Assembly (NCBI GenBank): GCA_005784505.1 | Contig: VCAZ01000092.1 | Span: forward strand, 705,928 to 769,927 | From: Bagarius yarrelli | Lineage: Eukaryota; Chordata; Actinopteri; Siluriformes; Sisoridae | Reading direction: 5' to 3' | DNA length: 64,000 nucleotides | In this document: one piece after another, positions 24,007 to 36,646 of the stretch | How positions within the stretch are numbered: position 1 is the stretch's first letter | Layout of the letters: the number at the start of each line of letters is the position of its first letter | Program-made: the position numbers and the translations under genes | Notes under the pieces: generated by a model | Databases searched by the model: none | What the model was told of the DNA's origin: nothing | Seen by the model: the letters and a program-made list of their open reading frames with translations, nothing else

Positions 24007-25774
24007 TGCGGCGTGAATATATCTGAAGTGGTCACTGAAGTGGTTTGAATCCGAGTAGACTCTCAGCTATAGGACCTGCAAAGTTTGTTTTCCTCTAGTG
24101 TGTGTAGGGTGAGGAGGGACACGTAACTGATAATGACTGAGGTGTGTGGGGGGGTTAAGGGTGGGAGATAACCACATAACTGATTTGCTTAGGTAGAGTA
24201 AATTTCCATAATGAAAAGTAAATACTTCCCGAACATTAGCCTGTTCTATATAGTATAGTTGCAGGTAGTATGAATGAAATTTGGATGTTCGAGTTCAAAG
24301 GTAACTTTCGCAAAGTAGAGGTATAAACACTATTTTCCCCTCATTTAACGTGCAATTTTTGACTAAGAAAAGTCTCTCCACGTCGGTGACAAGTAATTCT
24401 ACTATAATGAAGCACCTCACATGTCACATGACACCACAACATTAAAATAATGATGATTAGTGTGCAATGTTTTATATTTATTATTTGCATATAGTATTAT
24501 AGTTTGCATATATTTGCATATAGTATATATATTATATAGTTTTACATTTATTCAATTTAATGTCCATTTCATTAATTTAACCTATTTATAATATTGGGGG
24601 CATCCAAGTTATTTGGCACATTTGTTAGTACATTTCCCTGGAAATGAGTTACTTTTAACAGTTACTAACCCGGTTACTATTTGTGAGAAGTTATCAGTAG
24701 CTATAACTAATTAGACATATAATGGATTAATCTGTGTTTTTTACGTTGAATTATTTAGCCGGCTGTGTTAAGATAGTGGAGACTGAGGACAGCCATAGCA
24801 ATGTACAGAATTGATCTCGTTCACCTCAGTGTATGCAGAACATACATTTAGTATTTAGAACACAAGGTCTGTAAGCTCTTGGACACAGAAAAGTGTTGAC
24901 TGTGTTTTCCTTATTCCAATTTTTAACTCTGAATTATTAAAAGAAGCAGGTGTTTGGTAGCTGTGATATGACGGGGGGATAGCCTCAGACCACACACACA
25001 CGCTTCCAATGTGTTAAGTCATATGGGATTCTACATGACCCTTACCGGGAAAAAAAAACACGACTGGTGGTGTTACATGTCACTCTCTCTTGGCCAATAA
25101 AAGCCACGGTAAATCCCAGACCTTCTGTCTGGTTATATGAAGGTCTGGTTATATGAGGCTAGGGAGAAGTAACTGGTAAAACTGCATGGTGTTTATCAGG
25201 GCAACTATGTTACTTTTATATTTCCACTGCAACAAAGAGCACAGACTTAATTGACTATAAACTTATAAGGAGCTTGGTTCCAGCTGGTAGCTTATTAGCT
25301 TTAATTACAAAACTAATTTAGAGTTTTGAAAGCGTTTTAATAATGTTAACTGATTTAACAGAAAACAACAAAATGTTTACGTGCGAATAAAGCCAACTTC
25401 CAACAAACAGCTTCCAGTATGTTTTGCTGTAGTGGTATGTTGTGTAAACGATGGCTAAGCCATTCACGCAAGTTACACAACTCCAAATGATGTAAAACTC
25501 GATACTGCACACAATATTATCGGCCTAGTTTATAAGGAGGTTCAAGTTTATTGTCATGGGTTCGTGACACAGTTGTCCACTTTTCTTCTGTCTCCTATAA
25601 CATACAGGAACTGTTAAATTGTCTCTAGGTGTGAAAGAGTGAATGATTGTGTGTGCGTATGTGTGCTAGTGTAGGATAATAGTCACTCCTAAGGTGACTG
25701 CCTGCCCCATGCACCAAAAGCTGAGCGGGTTCATGATCGTAGCCATAGATTTACCCGAATACCGTGTCTCTGTA

Positions 25775-25860
25775 GGAACTAATCTGGTTCAATTCCGACT
25801 CGAACCTTTGATGATACTACCCCTCCTCCTGTCCTTTACCTCTGGCCCATCAACTTAATA
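25775..25860 (+). repeat. Partial SINE family C copy
   Basis: B box-like 'ggttcaattccgactc' followed by the diverged family C body. The head is missing or unreadable. Confidence 0.4.
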
Positions 25861-27624
25861 ATGGCTAAAAAAGGACAAAAAAAATTTACATACAAAAAAA
25901 AAAAAAACCTGTCAAACTGTGTGCATCAACATGGCTTATCTCTCATATTTCCATAACAACAGATTGTCAAGATTCCAAACTATGGAGTTCACACACGCTG
26001 GGAGAGAAGCACATGCTTTCAAACGATTCAGCAGCCATTACTCGCTTAAAAAAAATACAACAACAACAAGCAGCTGAGTGTATTGTGCAACCAGCATGCT
26101 CCCACACAAAACCAACATATACACACACTTGCATGCGTGCAGGCATGATACTCTGGTTTAGGTACTTCACTGTTTAATGCTCACACACACACACACACAC
26201 ACTTTAAGGAATGCAGAACCGTTTCATTTTCACATCCTGTGTGCTAGCGGGGTCACATCAGAGAGCAACGTTTCTCTATGGAATTAAAACTAGTTTGTGA
26301 TTAAAAAAAAAAAAAAAAAAAACCTTGGTAACCCACAGCAAATGTCAGACTTTGGCTAAAAGTGTTGGAGCCAAAAGCTTTAATAGACAAGATGTAAATA
26401 CTCAGAACGTTGTTTACTTTCATAACTCCAACAGCTGCTTTAAATTAGTCACGGAGCTCATATTTCATTTTCCAAACCAAACCGAGGATGTTTCTGACAA
26501 AAATTATTGATCCCAATGAAGAAAAGGTTCGTCACAGTTCCCCAAGTGTGACTCATCTGAACCATGAAACAAACAAACAAACAAATAAATAAATCACTTG
26601 TTTCGGCTTCTTTACCTAGCCATCGATTTAGTCTTCTACAGCACAGTCGCTGATTAAATAAAGGATAACGTGCGTTCCTTACCTACGTATCAAGTGACCC
26701 AATTTGGCACAATGTGGCACAGATGGGATAGAAACCATGATCGTGTAAGCACGAGAAAAAAAACATGGATTCCCATATTTTCTGAGCTGTTTCAGGCCTC
26801 ATTCATGCGCGGTAATAAATGTGATATGAATCGGATACGTGCATTAGTGTCTACTATCCAAGCAGACAGATCAGATTATCACCCGTCAATGCTGTACATC
26901 ATTAAATATGCAATGACGAAGCATAACACTAACAGCAATATATAGAACTTGGCGCAACTGTGTAAACAACAATTTTTCAATAATTAACGCACTATCGAAG
27001 AAAGGAATGTGCAAGTTAGTGATCAATGCTACATTCGCTTGGGCTGCAACAAGGGCGCCCCTCGTTTCTCTCTCCACCTAAAGTGTGCATTGTTTCGCCG
27101 ACCTTTAAATATGGCCTGGAAAGCAAACGTCCTCCAGTACGTCCACCTTGAGTTGTTTTGGGTTGTGTATATTGTAAATGCAGATATTAGACGCAGTTCA
27201 GTCTTTAAACATGTAAGCGGTGTAAGTGTGGCCAATGAGAATAATACATCCCTGATTTAAACCCGTGAGCTTCTGAACACACAAGCTTCCACTTGCTAGG
27301 AAAAAAAAAATCACCTTATTTAGTCTTTATTTCGTCTAGGAATTGGTGTGAATTGGCTCTTGAAATCCTTCACCTCAACCCCCACAGAGAATGAATCATA
27401 CCATGTATCAGAGTTGCAGCGTAGTCGTCATCTTAATCTAATATTTTCTGTAAAGCTGCTGTAACCTTTGATCTTCAACCAGTTGCAAACATAGGGTGGC
27501 AGGCTCTTCTACAAACAGCCATAACTAGCATTACCTGATTCATCTTTAGCTGCAGCTTTTCTCTGATTAGCAGTGCCCTATGCCACCTTGATAGTGTTGT
27601 GTTCCACATATACCAATTATTCTT

Positions 27625-27742
27625 GTTTCAATTCCCAGCACCACCAAGTTACCACTGCTGAAACCCTAAGCAAGGCCTTTGAACACCAATTGCTTGGTTG
27701 TATAAACAAGATAAACGTAAGCGCATCTGCCAAATGCTACAA
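27625..27742 (+). repeat. Partial SINE family A copy
   Basis: Starts at the B box ('caattcccagcaccaccaag') and runs to the diverged tail 'gcatctgccaaatgctaca'. The tRNA head is lost. Confidence 0.7.
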
Positions 27743-28902
27743 ATAAATAAGGGAACTAAAAGGTCATCTGTTGATATAAGCCTCTTCTTGTCCATTTTTT
27801 TCCAGGTGGAACCTCAAATTTTGGAAAGAGTGCAGTGGTGCATCCCTCCAGCAGTGTGTGTATCAACAGAACTGCGTACTGAACAACCTTAGATAAACGC
27901 TAATAGCTAAAGCATAGCATTGTCCTTATCTAGAAACAATAACGTCTTACACGCACTCCCTTTCAATCGTTCACAGCTTTGAGCAACTAAGGACATAATA
28001 TTTTTTTTATATGCCCACCGGTTTGAAAGGGTAGTCTGTTCTAAATCTCATATACAATAGCTCACGACAGAAAATAGATAAAGACACTGTCTTAAAATAT
28101 CCCATTACTCTGTATTCATGCTTTCAGTTTCTCATGGTGAAGATACAAGCCACTTATAATAAGATTTTCCCCTATCGGATGACATCTCCTGAAGTTCCTA
28201 TCAGGATTTTACTCCCTACAGTTTATGTTTGTTTTAAATTGTGATATCATATTAATGCATTATCACGTATGGCGATTCAAAGTGATGTATTACATGAATA
28301 CAAAAATAAAAGTATATATATACACTAACACTATTTTCAAATTCTGGTTGTGCTCATCTGCATTGCCCCTGGTGTAATAAAAGTATGGAGGCAGACAGAC
28401 AGATATGCCAGCATCTGTGCACAACACCCTATTGTTGTCTTACATACCCCGTCAGAGAAATACAGTATGATATTCGTGAGTGGGCATTCTGAAAAACATT
28501 TCAGAAGAGTTAAACATTCTGGTCAGTTTTGTATGGTAAGAAGCTTATCTGATCTGGCCAGGCTTTACTAGCAAACCTCTAAACATGAAGAATTAAACAA
28601 AGACCGATGGGGCCTGCGAGGGACTGAGTGATTTAATACCAACCAATTAACAGTGATGGGTGGAATTAGAAATGGATGCTGAACTCCCTCCGGTCGATCC
28701 CTGCACTTCTAAAGGCCCGGGTTAAAGGTCAACAGTTCAAGGCTGTCCATGTTACGGGCCAGAAGAGGGGCAAATAGAAAATCAAATGCATGAGAAATCA
28801 AATTTCCATTGATCTTCTGACATATAAGGCCACTGTGCTATAACATCCTGTAACTTTTAGAAGCAAAAACATTGTTGTTTCTCTAAAAACAGCTCTTATT
28901 AA

Positions 28903-29597
28903 AGGCAGTCAGACAAAACGTCAGGTTTTGGAATGTTCTACTTAATGACGTAACAGAGTGGATAAGCTCCGCCTCCGCAGGAGATGATCAATGCCTGCAT
29001 CGACATTACTTTGTTTAGCCCCACCCACTGCTAATTTGCACATAATTAACGAAAAGATGGCGCAGAAGGCAAGAAGATCCTGCACAGTTCCAAATTATCT
29101 TAGCATAACCTTCTGTCAGATACCAAAAATGGGAAAAAGTGGATTAGCCTTATTTTTTAGGATGTTCCAGACTGCGTCAGTAAAAGCTCGGTCATTTGTT
29201 TGCTGCATTTTACGGCCGATTTCGTTTCCAAACAAGACACAATTCGACGCTGAAGTTTTTGAAAGACTGAAATTTAAAAAGGATGGCGTGACGAGGCTGA
29301 TGACTTTATTGGATCTGACTGTAATGTCCCACCACAAAAGTGTAGGTAACTGTTTTTGTTAAAGTTATGCGATCACTACTACTTTGTGAGCAAAACAGTT
29401 AGCCAATCATAGCGGTGGTTAGCATTTACTTCCGAGCCAACAATCCGCCATGCCTATTCAAACAGAGCGTTCTGATGGGGGGGGGGGGGTCAAAAACAGG
29501 ACAGAAAATAGCCTGTTACTTCTAAACTATGATATTATTTGACGTAAGGATCTTGACAACAATATAAGTGGACCTCAGTGAGATGGTCATGGTCCCT
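28903..29597 (+). mobile_element. THAP-domain DNA transposon remnant (Kolobok-like) flanked by TTAA
   Basis: The plus strand from about 29055 to 29340 encodes a decayed THAP domain: SCTVPN, FCQIPK, SFVCC, then VFERLKFKKDGVT in place of the usual LKxxAVP end. A one-base shift near 29205 would also read LHFTADFVSKQD, so a frameshift splits the domain. TTAA sits at both proposed edges (28899-28902 and 29598-29601), and THAP plus TTAA is typical of the Kolobok superfamily. The boundaries are inferred; terminal repeats are weak. Confidence 0.5.
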
Positions 29598-31675
29598 TTA
29601 ACACTGCCCCATTATGTACTTTCACCTTAACAGTAAATGCCAAAATGGTGTCTGGAAGCTTCAAGTTACAAGTTATAAAAGCAAGCTGGTAAGTAGTTAT
29701 ATAGAGAGCATAATGCATTTATAACACTATCTTGAGGATTTTAATAGATAAAAGTATACACCCTTATCAGGTCTAACGGTAGTAATCTTGTCATAACCTA
29801 ATCACATCACCAACACAAAACTGTCAAATCCTTTATACGGAAAGAAAAATTGTTGAGCGAAGTAACAGCATCTACCCGAGTCAACACTAGTGACCTTTTT
29901 GAGGCTTTGGCTTAGCCACCAAAAGTCTGGGCTGGGAAGTACTGCAGGTGACCGAATGAAAATAAAAAACAAAAACCGAGCAGCAAAACCATCAACAGCC
30001 ACCATGTGTTTACCAAACAACAGCCAGCGGGTCATAAATATAAAACCTGGCTCAAATTATCATTGCCTTTGTTATCTGAGCAAAGAAAACACAAAGAGCA
30101 TTGGGAAGATCCTGTACTAACAAGATGCAGTAGAAGCCTTATAAAAAGGAAACGTGAAAAGAACGTGAAATGTCGAGCAGCGCCGGCTTTAGCTTTTTGG
30201 CAGAATAAGTCCTTACTTGTTTCGAGCAATTTTGTTTCGAAGTATTAAATACAAAAGAATCCAATGATTTATTAAGTAAGTGTCTTTACAATCACTCTTT
30301 ATCCAGTCTAGCCCTGACCACAGTCACGGACAATTCACCGCATCGTCTGGCTACAGCACAACCACGTTCCTATGCAGACTGCTCTTTCAGACTGAACATA
30401 ATTTGGGGATTTTTCTCCTGCTTTAAAGCAAAAAAAAAAAAAAAAAAAAATCCTTTTCAAAACCGTGTCGTGTCGACCCCTTTAAAAAAAATGACAACCG
30501 AACTTTCCCTATTAGACCGAAAAATGACAGATTTATGTTGACGATAAATGGTTTTACGTGTTATAAGACAGGTGGGTGAGTGAATTGAAATAAAAACATT
30601 TTTTTTTTGTTCTGCCGGTTTACTTCGCATCCTGATCTGATATTGCAGAGAAAATGCTGCATGTGCTCAGCACTGCATGCGCACTGACGAGAAACATTAC
30701 AGGTTACAGATCACTCACAATGTTCTTAACCAGGTGTTAACGATGCAATAAAAGTCTTGTAAAATGAACATCTGAATAAGGATGTTTAGGAAAAAAAAAA
30801 ACATCCATTAATTAAACAGATGCGATTTGATGTGTGGATTTTAATCGGAATAACCAGAGTAATAAACACCAGCGTATTGAGTTAATAAAGGTTCTGTGTT
30901 GCGGAAAATTAGAGCAAAGCAAAAATGAAAATGGCATCCAGTTCGAACGTGAAACAGAGGGGGTCTCTCACGGGAACAGCTCTGAACACAAAGGGCAATG
31001 TCTAGTGGGTAGGAGAGTGAGTCAGTGTGCCCTTACGCATGCCTGTTTCTGTCTCTTTCTCCGCCGCACCAACAGCCACTGCTCACATGACGAGCTCCAT
31101 GGAAATGCTTATTCATTTATTTACTTTTTTACGCCATACCGGCATCCAGGCGATTTCAGAATAAAATTACACAAAGTACACAATTAATAAACGCTTATAA
31201 AAAGACATTTCAAACGTACACTAGATGATTTTCGTTTGGAAATGATTATCTTTATAGGGAAGCGTGTATTAAAAGCAGAGAACTAGGATGTATTCGAAGA
31301 TGCAACTGTAACTCCAGATCATTGTTATAGGTGGTGTTTAGCTGCACACGTGATTTTTTTTTTCTTACACACGTTACACCAACAACCTGCGTGTTTTTCC
31401 GATCCGCTTTTTATTTGGCAGCCCAGGGAAGCCTAACAAGCCTAACAAGAAAGCCTTATCATGGGATTTTGCTACCACAAACATGCCCAATTTAACCCCA
31501 TTACGGGCTTAAATATTAACCGGCTGATTATGCATTTCAGCAGTTGAGAAAAGTTTAAACTTTGCAAGACAGGAAGTGTGAAGCCCAAAAAAAAAATGCT
31601 CGTAAACTTCTGAGAGCGTCTTGTTAAATGCATCATGAAGACAAAAATATTTGCAATTGTCAAACAACCCTTCAG

Positions 31676-31855
31676 GTAGTGGAAGCTTAATGGTTTCGGT
31701 GTTGGACTGCTGATTGGCAGGTTGTAAGTTTCATTTTCAGGACCACTGAGTTGGGCGTTCGTGCGAGGCGAATAACCATCACTGTATAAAAGAGATATCT
31801 GTATGTTATATATTATGTTATGAAAGGTGTATGACATGCTATGTATGATAAAAAT
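31676..31855 (+). repeat. SINE family A copy, strongly diverged
   Basis: 'ttaatggtttcggtgttgga' head and 'ataaaagagatatctgtatg' near the tail; the core between them is largely deleted. Confidence 0.6.
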
Positions 31856-32449
31856 GTAAATGTAAACCTGTGTTATTTATTTGTCTGTGTGCAAGGTTAT
31901 ACTCAGGTTATAGCTACAAGGTTATAGCAATTTAGCACATAATTGATTAGTAAGTTATTCTTTCCACTGAATTGTGATTCGTGCCAATTTTTGTCTGTAA
32001 ATAATGTTGTGAAGGCTGTAAAGTAGCAAAACCCTGATTTTTTTTTTTTTTTTTTACATAAAAAGGGCGGGCTACAAGCAAATTAAGAGCAATCGAGTAG
32101 TGGAGTAGTGCAAAAGCCGACATCATCTTGAACCTGCTAAAAATGGACTAATTCTTATGATACCATGTCAGTGTATGTAAAGGCCTAAAATGGGGGTTAA
32201 TGGAAAAACGAGGGACCACAAGTTCCTGTTGGCCAGCGGCCCAGGGGTAAAGTGAGAGCTACGGATAAATCCTAAAATGTCATTTACTGCTAAAGTGGGT
32301 GAAGGAATCTGATAATGGCCCCAGAATGAAGCCCAAGACAAATATTTTGCCCAACACAAACAAAAGGTCAAAGCTAATGTATTGCCATAGCCATGATATT
32401 AGAGAAAAACATATGCCACGCAAAAATAAAAACTACTAATGCAAAAGGC

Positions 32450-32900
32450 CAGTATGTTATTACAATGTTACTACACCACATCCATCGGCCTGCGTACCCA
32501 TCGGCCTGCGTACCCATCGGCCTGCGTACCCATCTGCCTGCCTTTAAAAACTGTTATGCAAAGGTTATTACAGTATGTTACTACATTAGGATCATCTATC
32601 CTGGATTGATGAAGATATGGATGGATAGATAGATAGATCTGTCCTAGTATAGTAACATATTGTAATAACATATCAGCCATTTGCATAAATTTTTTTAAGG
32701 CACACTGATGGATAGATCTATCTCTCCATCCATCTATCCATTAATCCATCCACCTATCTACGCACCTTTCTACGCTTTCATAGATGGATAGATAGATGGA
32801 TCGATGATCCTAGTGTAGTAACATACTGCAATAACATACCTGCCTTTTTCATAACAGGTTTTTGAATCTATTCATCCATCCATCCATCCATCCATCCATC
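32450..32900. repeat. Cluster of four related units, two direct and two inverted, with CCAT/GATA tracts
   Basis: The unit (about 'gttattacaGTATGTTACTA') occurs at 32455-32482 and 32564-32595 in one orientation and at 32649-32681 and 32804-32835 in the other. The pair 32564-32595 / 32804-32835 matches as an inverted repeat at 30 of 32 positions. Between them are a 16-base tandem (CCATCGGCCTGCGTAC, three copies) and GATA/CCAT runs. Confidence 0.75.
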
Positions 32901-33522
32901 AATGTGTCTTTGGATTTTTGTAAATAATAAATATATCTTCATTATTATACTTTATGCAATATATTTTATGTAATTACACGACATGCTGTTACATAAACAC
33001 GTGCTTATGTTTTTGCACCTGGTTGACAATGCAGATATCTGTTGTGACATTGTGGTGACACATTCGCCAAGATAAACGACATCCATAAGATATTTACAAC
33101 AAAACACAGGCTTGCTAACAAACTGCAAACACTAAAAGATGGCTACGATGACATAGCGCATTAGTGGATGTGCCTCCATAATGTTTTCTGTAAAAAATAA
33201 AATGAACCGAGGTTGTATCACTTCGGGAAAGTGTATGTAATGGCGGTATTATTGACATTATTCAAGATCTCACCTCATTCCGCTCTCAAGACTGATCATT
33301 TTATAGACGGAAATCTATATCGATATCCAGACATCAAGGATCCCACTAGTACTGGTGTGCGTGTGTGTGTGTGTGTGTGTAATAAACATCTGTGCATGTG
33401 CTATCAGTTATGTCTAGGACTTTGTCTCAAAAAAAGCTGGTGTGTAAATCGTTGGAACAACGTAGTAAACAGATTGTTTACTAAAAAAAATTACAAGCAA
33501 ATCAGGAACGTGGGAACTAAAG

Positions 33523-33528
<6 letters not shown>

Positions 33529-33618
<90 letters not shown>

Positions 33619-33694
33619 GCCTTCTCGATAGCGAGCCACGTCCTTTAGACAAAAGGACGATCGCGAAATCCAGCTTTGTGGTAACACACACACA

Positions 33695-33721
<27 letters not shown>
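33529..33721. repeat. Long (GA)n and (CT)n microsatellites
   Basis: About 44 GA units at 33529-33617, then 70 bases later (CA)n and about 15 CT units (33691-33720). The two tracts are complementary (GA against CT) and could pair as a hairpin. They lie in ankrd12 intron 1. Confidence 0.95.
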
Positions 33722-33732
<11 letters not shown>

Positions 33733-34463
33733 AAACCTGGGTTTGTCAATGCAGTCGCGTGGCGCAGATAAAACCACTACAGCTATAATACACTAATATT
33801 TATGGTACACACCCCCACGTACACACACATGGGATGTCAACCAGAATGTGCAGCATATTTAAAACACACACACACATTCATCACCGGATGCAAAGTGTCA
33901 AAAAAAAAAAACAACGGCAGCCCTTATTGATAGTATAATTAGGGGATAATTTACGAATAAAATGTTAAATCTAGGAGCAGATCCGTGTTGCAGACTGCGC
34001 CACCCAGACAAAAGCGCACAGGAGGCGCCGGAGACACAGCGCTTCACGTCGTCGCCTCGACTCCCGCTTTACTCTGCTAGTTGTGCTAACAGTGCTAACC
34101 GCAGCCAGCGCTCCTCACATTCCCGAAACAGCGACTCTCTGCTTGTATCACTACCTTTTCCCCCTCGTCGTCGTCGTCCGTCACGCTGCAGCTCGGAACA
34201 GTGAATGAGAGTAAAAAAAATACCAAAGGAAAAAAAAAACGTCCGTACGTGGAAACACCAACACTTAAATGTGTATTATGTTCGAGCAAACGGTTATTTT
34301 ACATGTCAGTGCTAACGTTAGGCTAACGTTAAAACAACCCCCCTCCCTCCTCCTCCTCCTGCTGCCTTCAACTTAGCACGCTTAGCCATGCTAGCTTTCC
34401 CACACGTTTAGCTAGCTGGCTAGTCTATTATTAAAAGGAAAAAAAAAGGAATTTTCTGCTTAC

Positions 34464-34620
34464 CTTTTTTTCCTCTCCCCGAGTTCCACTTTTACATCAG
34501 CACAAGAAAAAGACGCTAATTATTTATTTATTTCAGCAGAACAGACGGTTTTGTTGAATATGACGTTCCAAACGGTCATTAACCTACGACTCTGTGACGT
34601 TTCTCACCAGCTCACAGCTC
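34464..34620 (-). other. ankrd12: ankrd12 non-coding first exon (5' end approximate)
   Basis: A strong donor (AAAG followed by GTAAGCAG on the minus strand) lies next to 34464, in the first CpG-richer sequence upstream of the start-codon exon. An inverted CCAAT box (34683-34688 region) lies about 80 bases upstream of the guessed transcription start. Exon 1 could be longer if transcription starts in the 34.9-35.2 kb cluster. Only transcripts can settle this. Confidence 0.5.
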
Positions 34621-35230
34621 GCTTTGAAAACATCGCTGGTCGTCGCTAAGAAAAGCCGAGCAAAAACACGCGAGCCTCACGCTCATTGGTCCAAGCTGGA
34701 ACACGTGATCCAGGGCAGCGCTTAAAAAGGTCTGCGTCTTGCTCGGCTGAGGCAGGACGTCCCTCATATTAATAGCTTTTTTTTTTCTTTTTTTTTTTAA
34801 ACCCATTTAATTCTGATCATGTCGTACTAAAGTCTACAGGTGTGTATTGGTTTTAATCGGTCTAAGTAAGTAAATTAATGCTGTCTAAGTTTGTTTCGTT
34901 TTTTTTTAAAATTAAAATTACGTTTGGGAAAAGATGGCGAGGTGACGCTTGGGTGATTGACGTCATCTTTTCCGCTCGGTGCGCGAGCTGCAGCCGCGGA
35001 GAACGTTCTGGAATCTAGATGAGGTTTTACTGAAGAGTAAAGTTAAATAAATTTATATATATACATATAAATATACATTCCTCTCTCCATTCACGCGAAT
35101 AAGTCGTTGTGTAGTCGTATAGATTTCGAACAGTTTGTGTGTGTGTGTGTGTGGCGCAGTGGTATTTGCATTACGAGGAAATGCTTCACGCATGCGCAGT
35201 GGCGGCCATTATGTTGCAGAAGAAGAAATG
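34600..35230. promoter_or_regulatory. Promoter region of ankrd12 with CRE, heat-shock, YY1 and NRF1-like motifs
   Basis: Seen in order: CCAAT on the minus strand (about 34685), E-box CACGTG (about 34702), AAGATGGCGA (YY1-like, 34931-34940), the full cAMP response element TGACGTCA (34958-34965), a perfect three-unit heat-shock element GAAnnTTCnnGAA (35001-35013), and GCATGCGCA (NRF1-like, 35190-35198) followed by GGCGGCCATT. The density of such motifs, and more CpG than around it, support a promoter. Binding is not shown. Confidence 0.55.
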
Positions 35231-35326
35231 TGAGCGTGTAGGGGGGGAAGGGCGCTGGCTAGACACATCGGCAAACAGAAGCACGGCTACATTAATCACG
35301 TTATGACATGACAAAACTGCTTTATT

Positions 35327-35803
35327 ACACGGTAATGTAGGCTGAGAATGTGTAGTGGATAATGGCTTTATGTTGAGCCTTATCTCTTTTATAACAACTG
35401 AGCAACTGAGGGCAAAGGGCCTTGCTCAGGGGCCCAGCTGTGGCAGTGTGGTGGTTCTGGGAATCAAACCCACAGTCTTCCAATTAGCAGTCTAACAGCG
35501 TAACCGATGCGCTACCACTTTCCACATGAACAAATCACACGAGTGTGCAGTGTGTCTGTTGTGCGTCACAGACACAAATTTATATTAGTGACATTTCTTT
35601 AAGCGTGCGAGTCGCAGAATCACATACACACATTTAAAAACGCTGGGTGTAAAAGTAAAACCACAAGATCAAAGTGGCGACACTGTCAGTTTCTGAGGTG
35701 TGAGTGCTGCTTTAGGCTCCTCTGTTTAGTTTGTTTTGGACTGCTGCCATAAATAGTGTGTACACTTCCTTAAACAGCTCTAAAATGTCTGACATTCACA
35801 ATT
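35327..35803 (+). repeat. Direct duplication, copy 1
   Basis: About 475 bases that recur at 36647-37122 with moderate divergence. Shared stretches include 'aaatcacacgagtgtg', 'gtgtctgttgtgcgtcacag' and 'gccacactgtcagtttctga' (copy 1 has a C/G change). The unit contains a minus-strand SINE family A copy (35375-35522), so the SINE was there before the duplication. Confidence 0.85.
35375..35522 (-). repeat. SINE family A copy inside duplication copy 1
   Basis: Core CCTTGCTCAGGGGCCCAGC and a decayed B box ('gggaatcaaacccacag') on the plus strand. Confidence 0.85.
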
Positions 35804-35825
35804 ATGTTGATTGAGCCTTAACTTT

Positions 35826-36645
35826 AGCGTGTGGATAAATGAATGGGAGGATGGATGGGTGGCTGGAGGAAAGAATAGGTGGCTGGCTGGATGTAAGAAT
35901 GGATGGACGGGGTTGGCTGGATGGGTGGATAGATGTAAGAATGGATGGAAGGGTTGGGTGGATGGTTGTAAGAATGGATGGATAGGTGGATAGGTGGGTG
36001 GGTGGCTGGCTGAATGGATGGATGGAAGGGTGGCTGGATGGATGGATGGATGTAAGAGTAAATTAACAGATGGGTGGCTGGCTGAATGGATGGATGTAAA
36101 AATGGATAAATGGCTGGCTGAATAGGATGGGTGGGTGGCTGGATTGATGTAAGAATGGATGGGTAGTTGGCTGGCTGGCTGGCTTTAAGAATGGATGGCA
36201 GGGTGGCTGGTTGGATGGATAGATAGATGGATGGATGAATGGGTGGGTAACTGGCTGAATGGATGGATGAGTTGGGTGGCTGGTTGTAAGAAAGGATGGA
36301 TGGATAGGTGGCTGGCTGAATGGATGGGTGGATGTAAGAATGGATGGATGAGTGAGTGGCTGGATGGATGGATGCATGGGTGAGTGGCTGGCTGAATAGA
36401 TGGATGAGTGGGTGGCTGGATTGATGTAAGACTGGATAGGTGGCTGGATGGGTGGGTGACTGGCTGAATGAATGGATGGGTTGGGTGGATGGTTGTTAGA
36501 ATGGATGGATGGATGGATAAGTGGGTGGCTGGATTGATTTAAGAATGTATGGGTGGTTGGCTGGATGTAAGAATGTATGGATGGGTTGGGTGGCTGGATG
36601 TAATAATGGATGGATGGATGGATAAGCGGCTGGGTGGATAGAAAT
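35826..36645. repeat. TGGA-based minisatellite, about 0.8 kb
   Basis: An irregular array of TGGATGGA, GTGGCTGGC and TGTAAGAATGGATGG words with a blurred longer period. It fills the whole gap between the two copies of the flanking duplication. Both strands give long open frames here by repetition alone. Confidence 0.9.
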
Positions 36646-36646
36646 G

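Larger units (their letters stand above)
14716..34463 (-). other. ankrd12: ankrd12 intron 1 (about 19.7 kb)
   Basis: AT-rich intron between the non-coding first exon and the exon with the start codon. Apart from the repeats listed separately, I see CA microsatellites (16363-16392, 17898-17920, 26183-26202), many short poly-A/T runs and faint hAT-like ends (around 15.8 kb). None of the longer open frames resembles a conserved protein, except for the transposon remnants at 20.8-22.6 and 28.9-29.6 kb. Confidence 0.7.

Noticed and set aside
26670..26945. 91-codon open frame with an ordinary-looking composition.
   Set aside because: I could not match it to a family, it has no splice context, and the surroundings resemble decayed repeat sequence.
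30834..31187. 117-codon plus-strand open frame in ankrd12 intron 1.
   Set aside because: Composition is random-like, no known motif is seen and it does not continue into a plausible exon.
33962..34204. 80-codon open frame near the ankrd12 promoter (MLNLGADPCC...).
   Set aside because: It lies in CpG-richer promoter-side sequence where stop codons are rarer; no motif, no repeat of the frame elsewhere.
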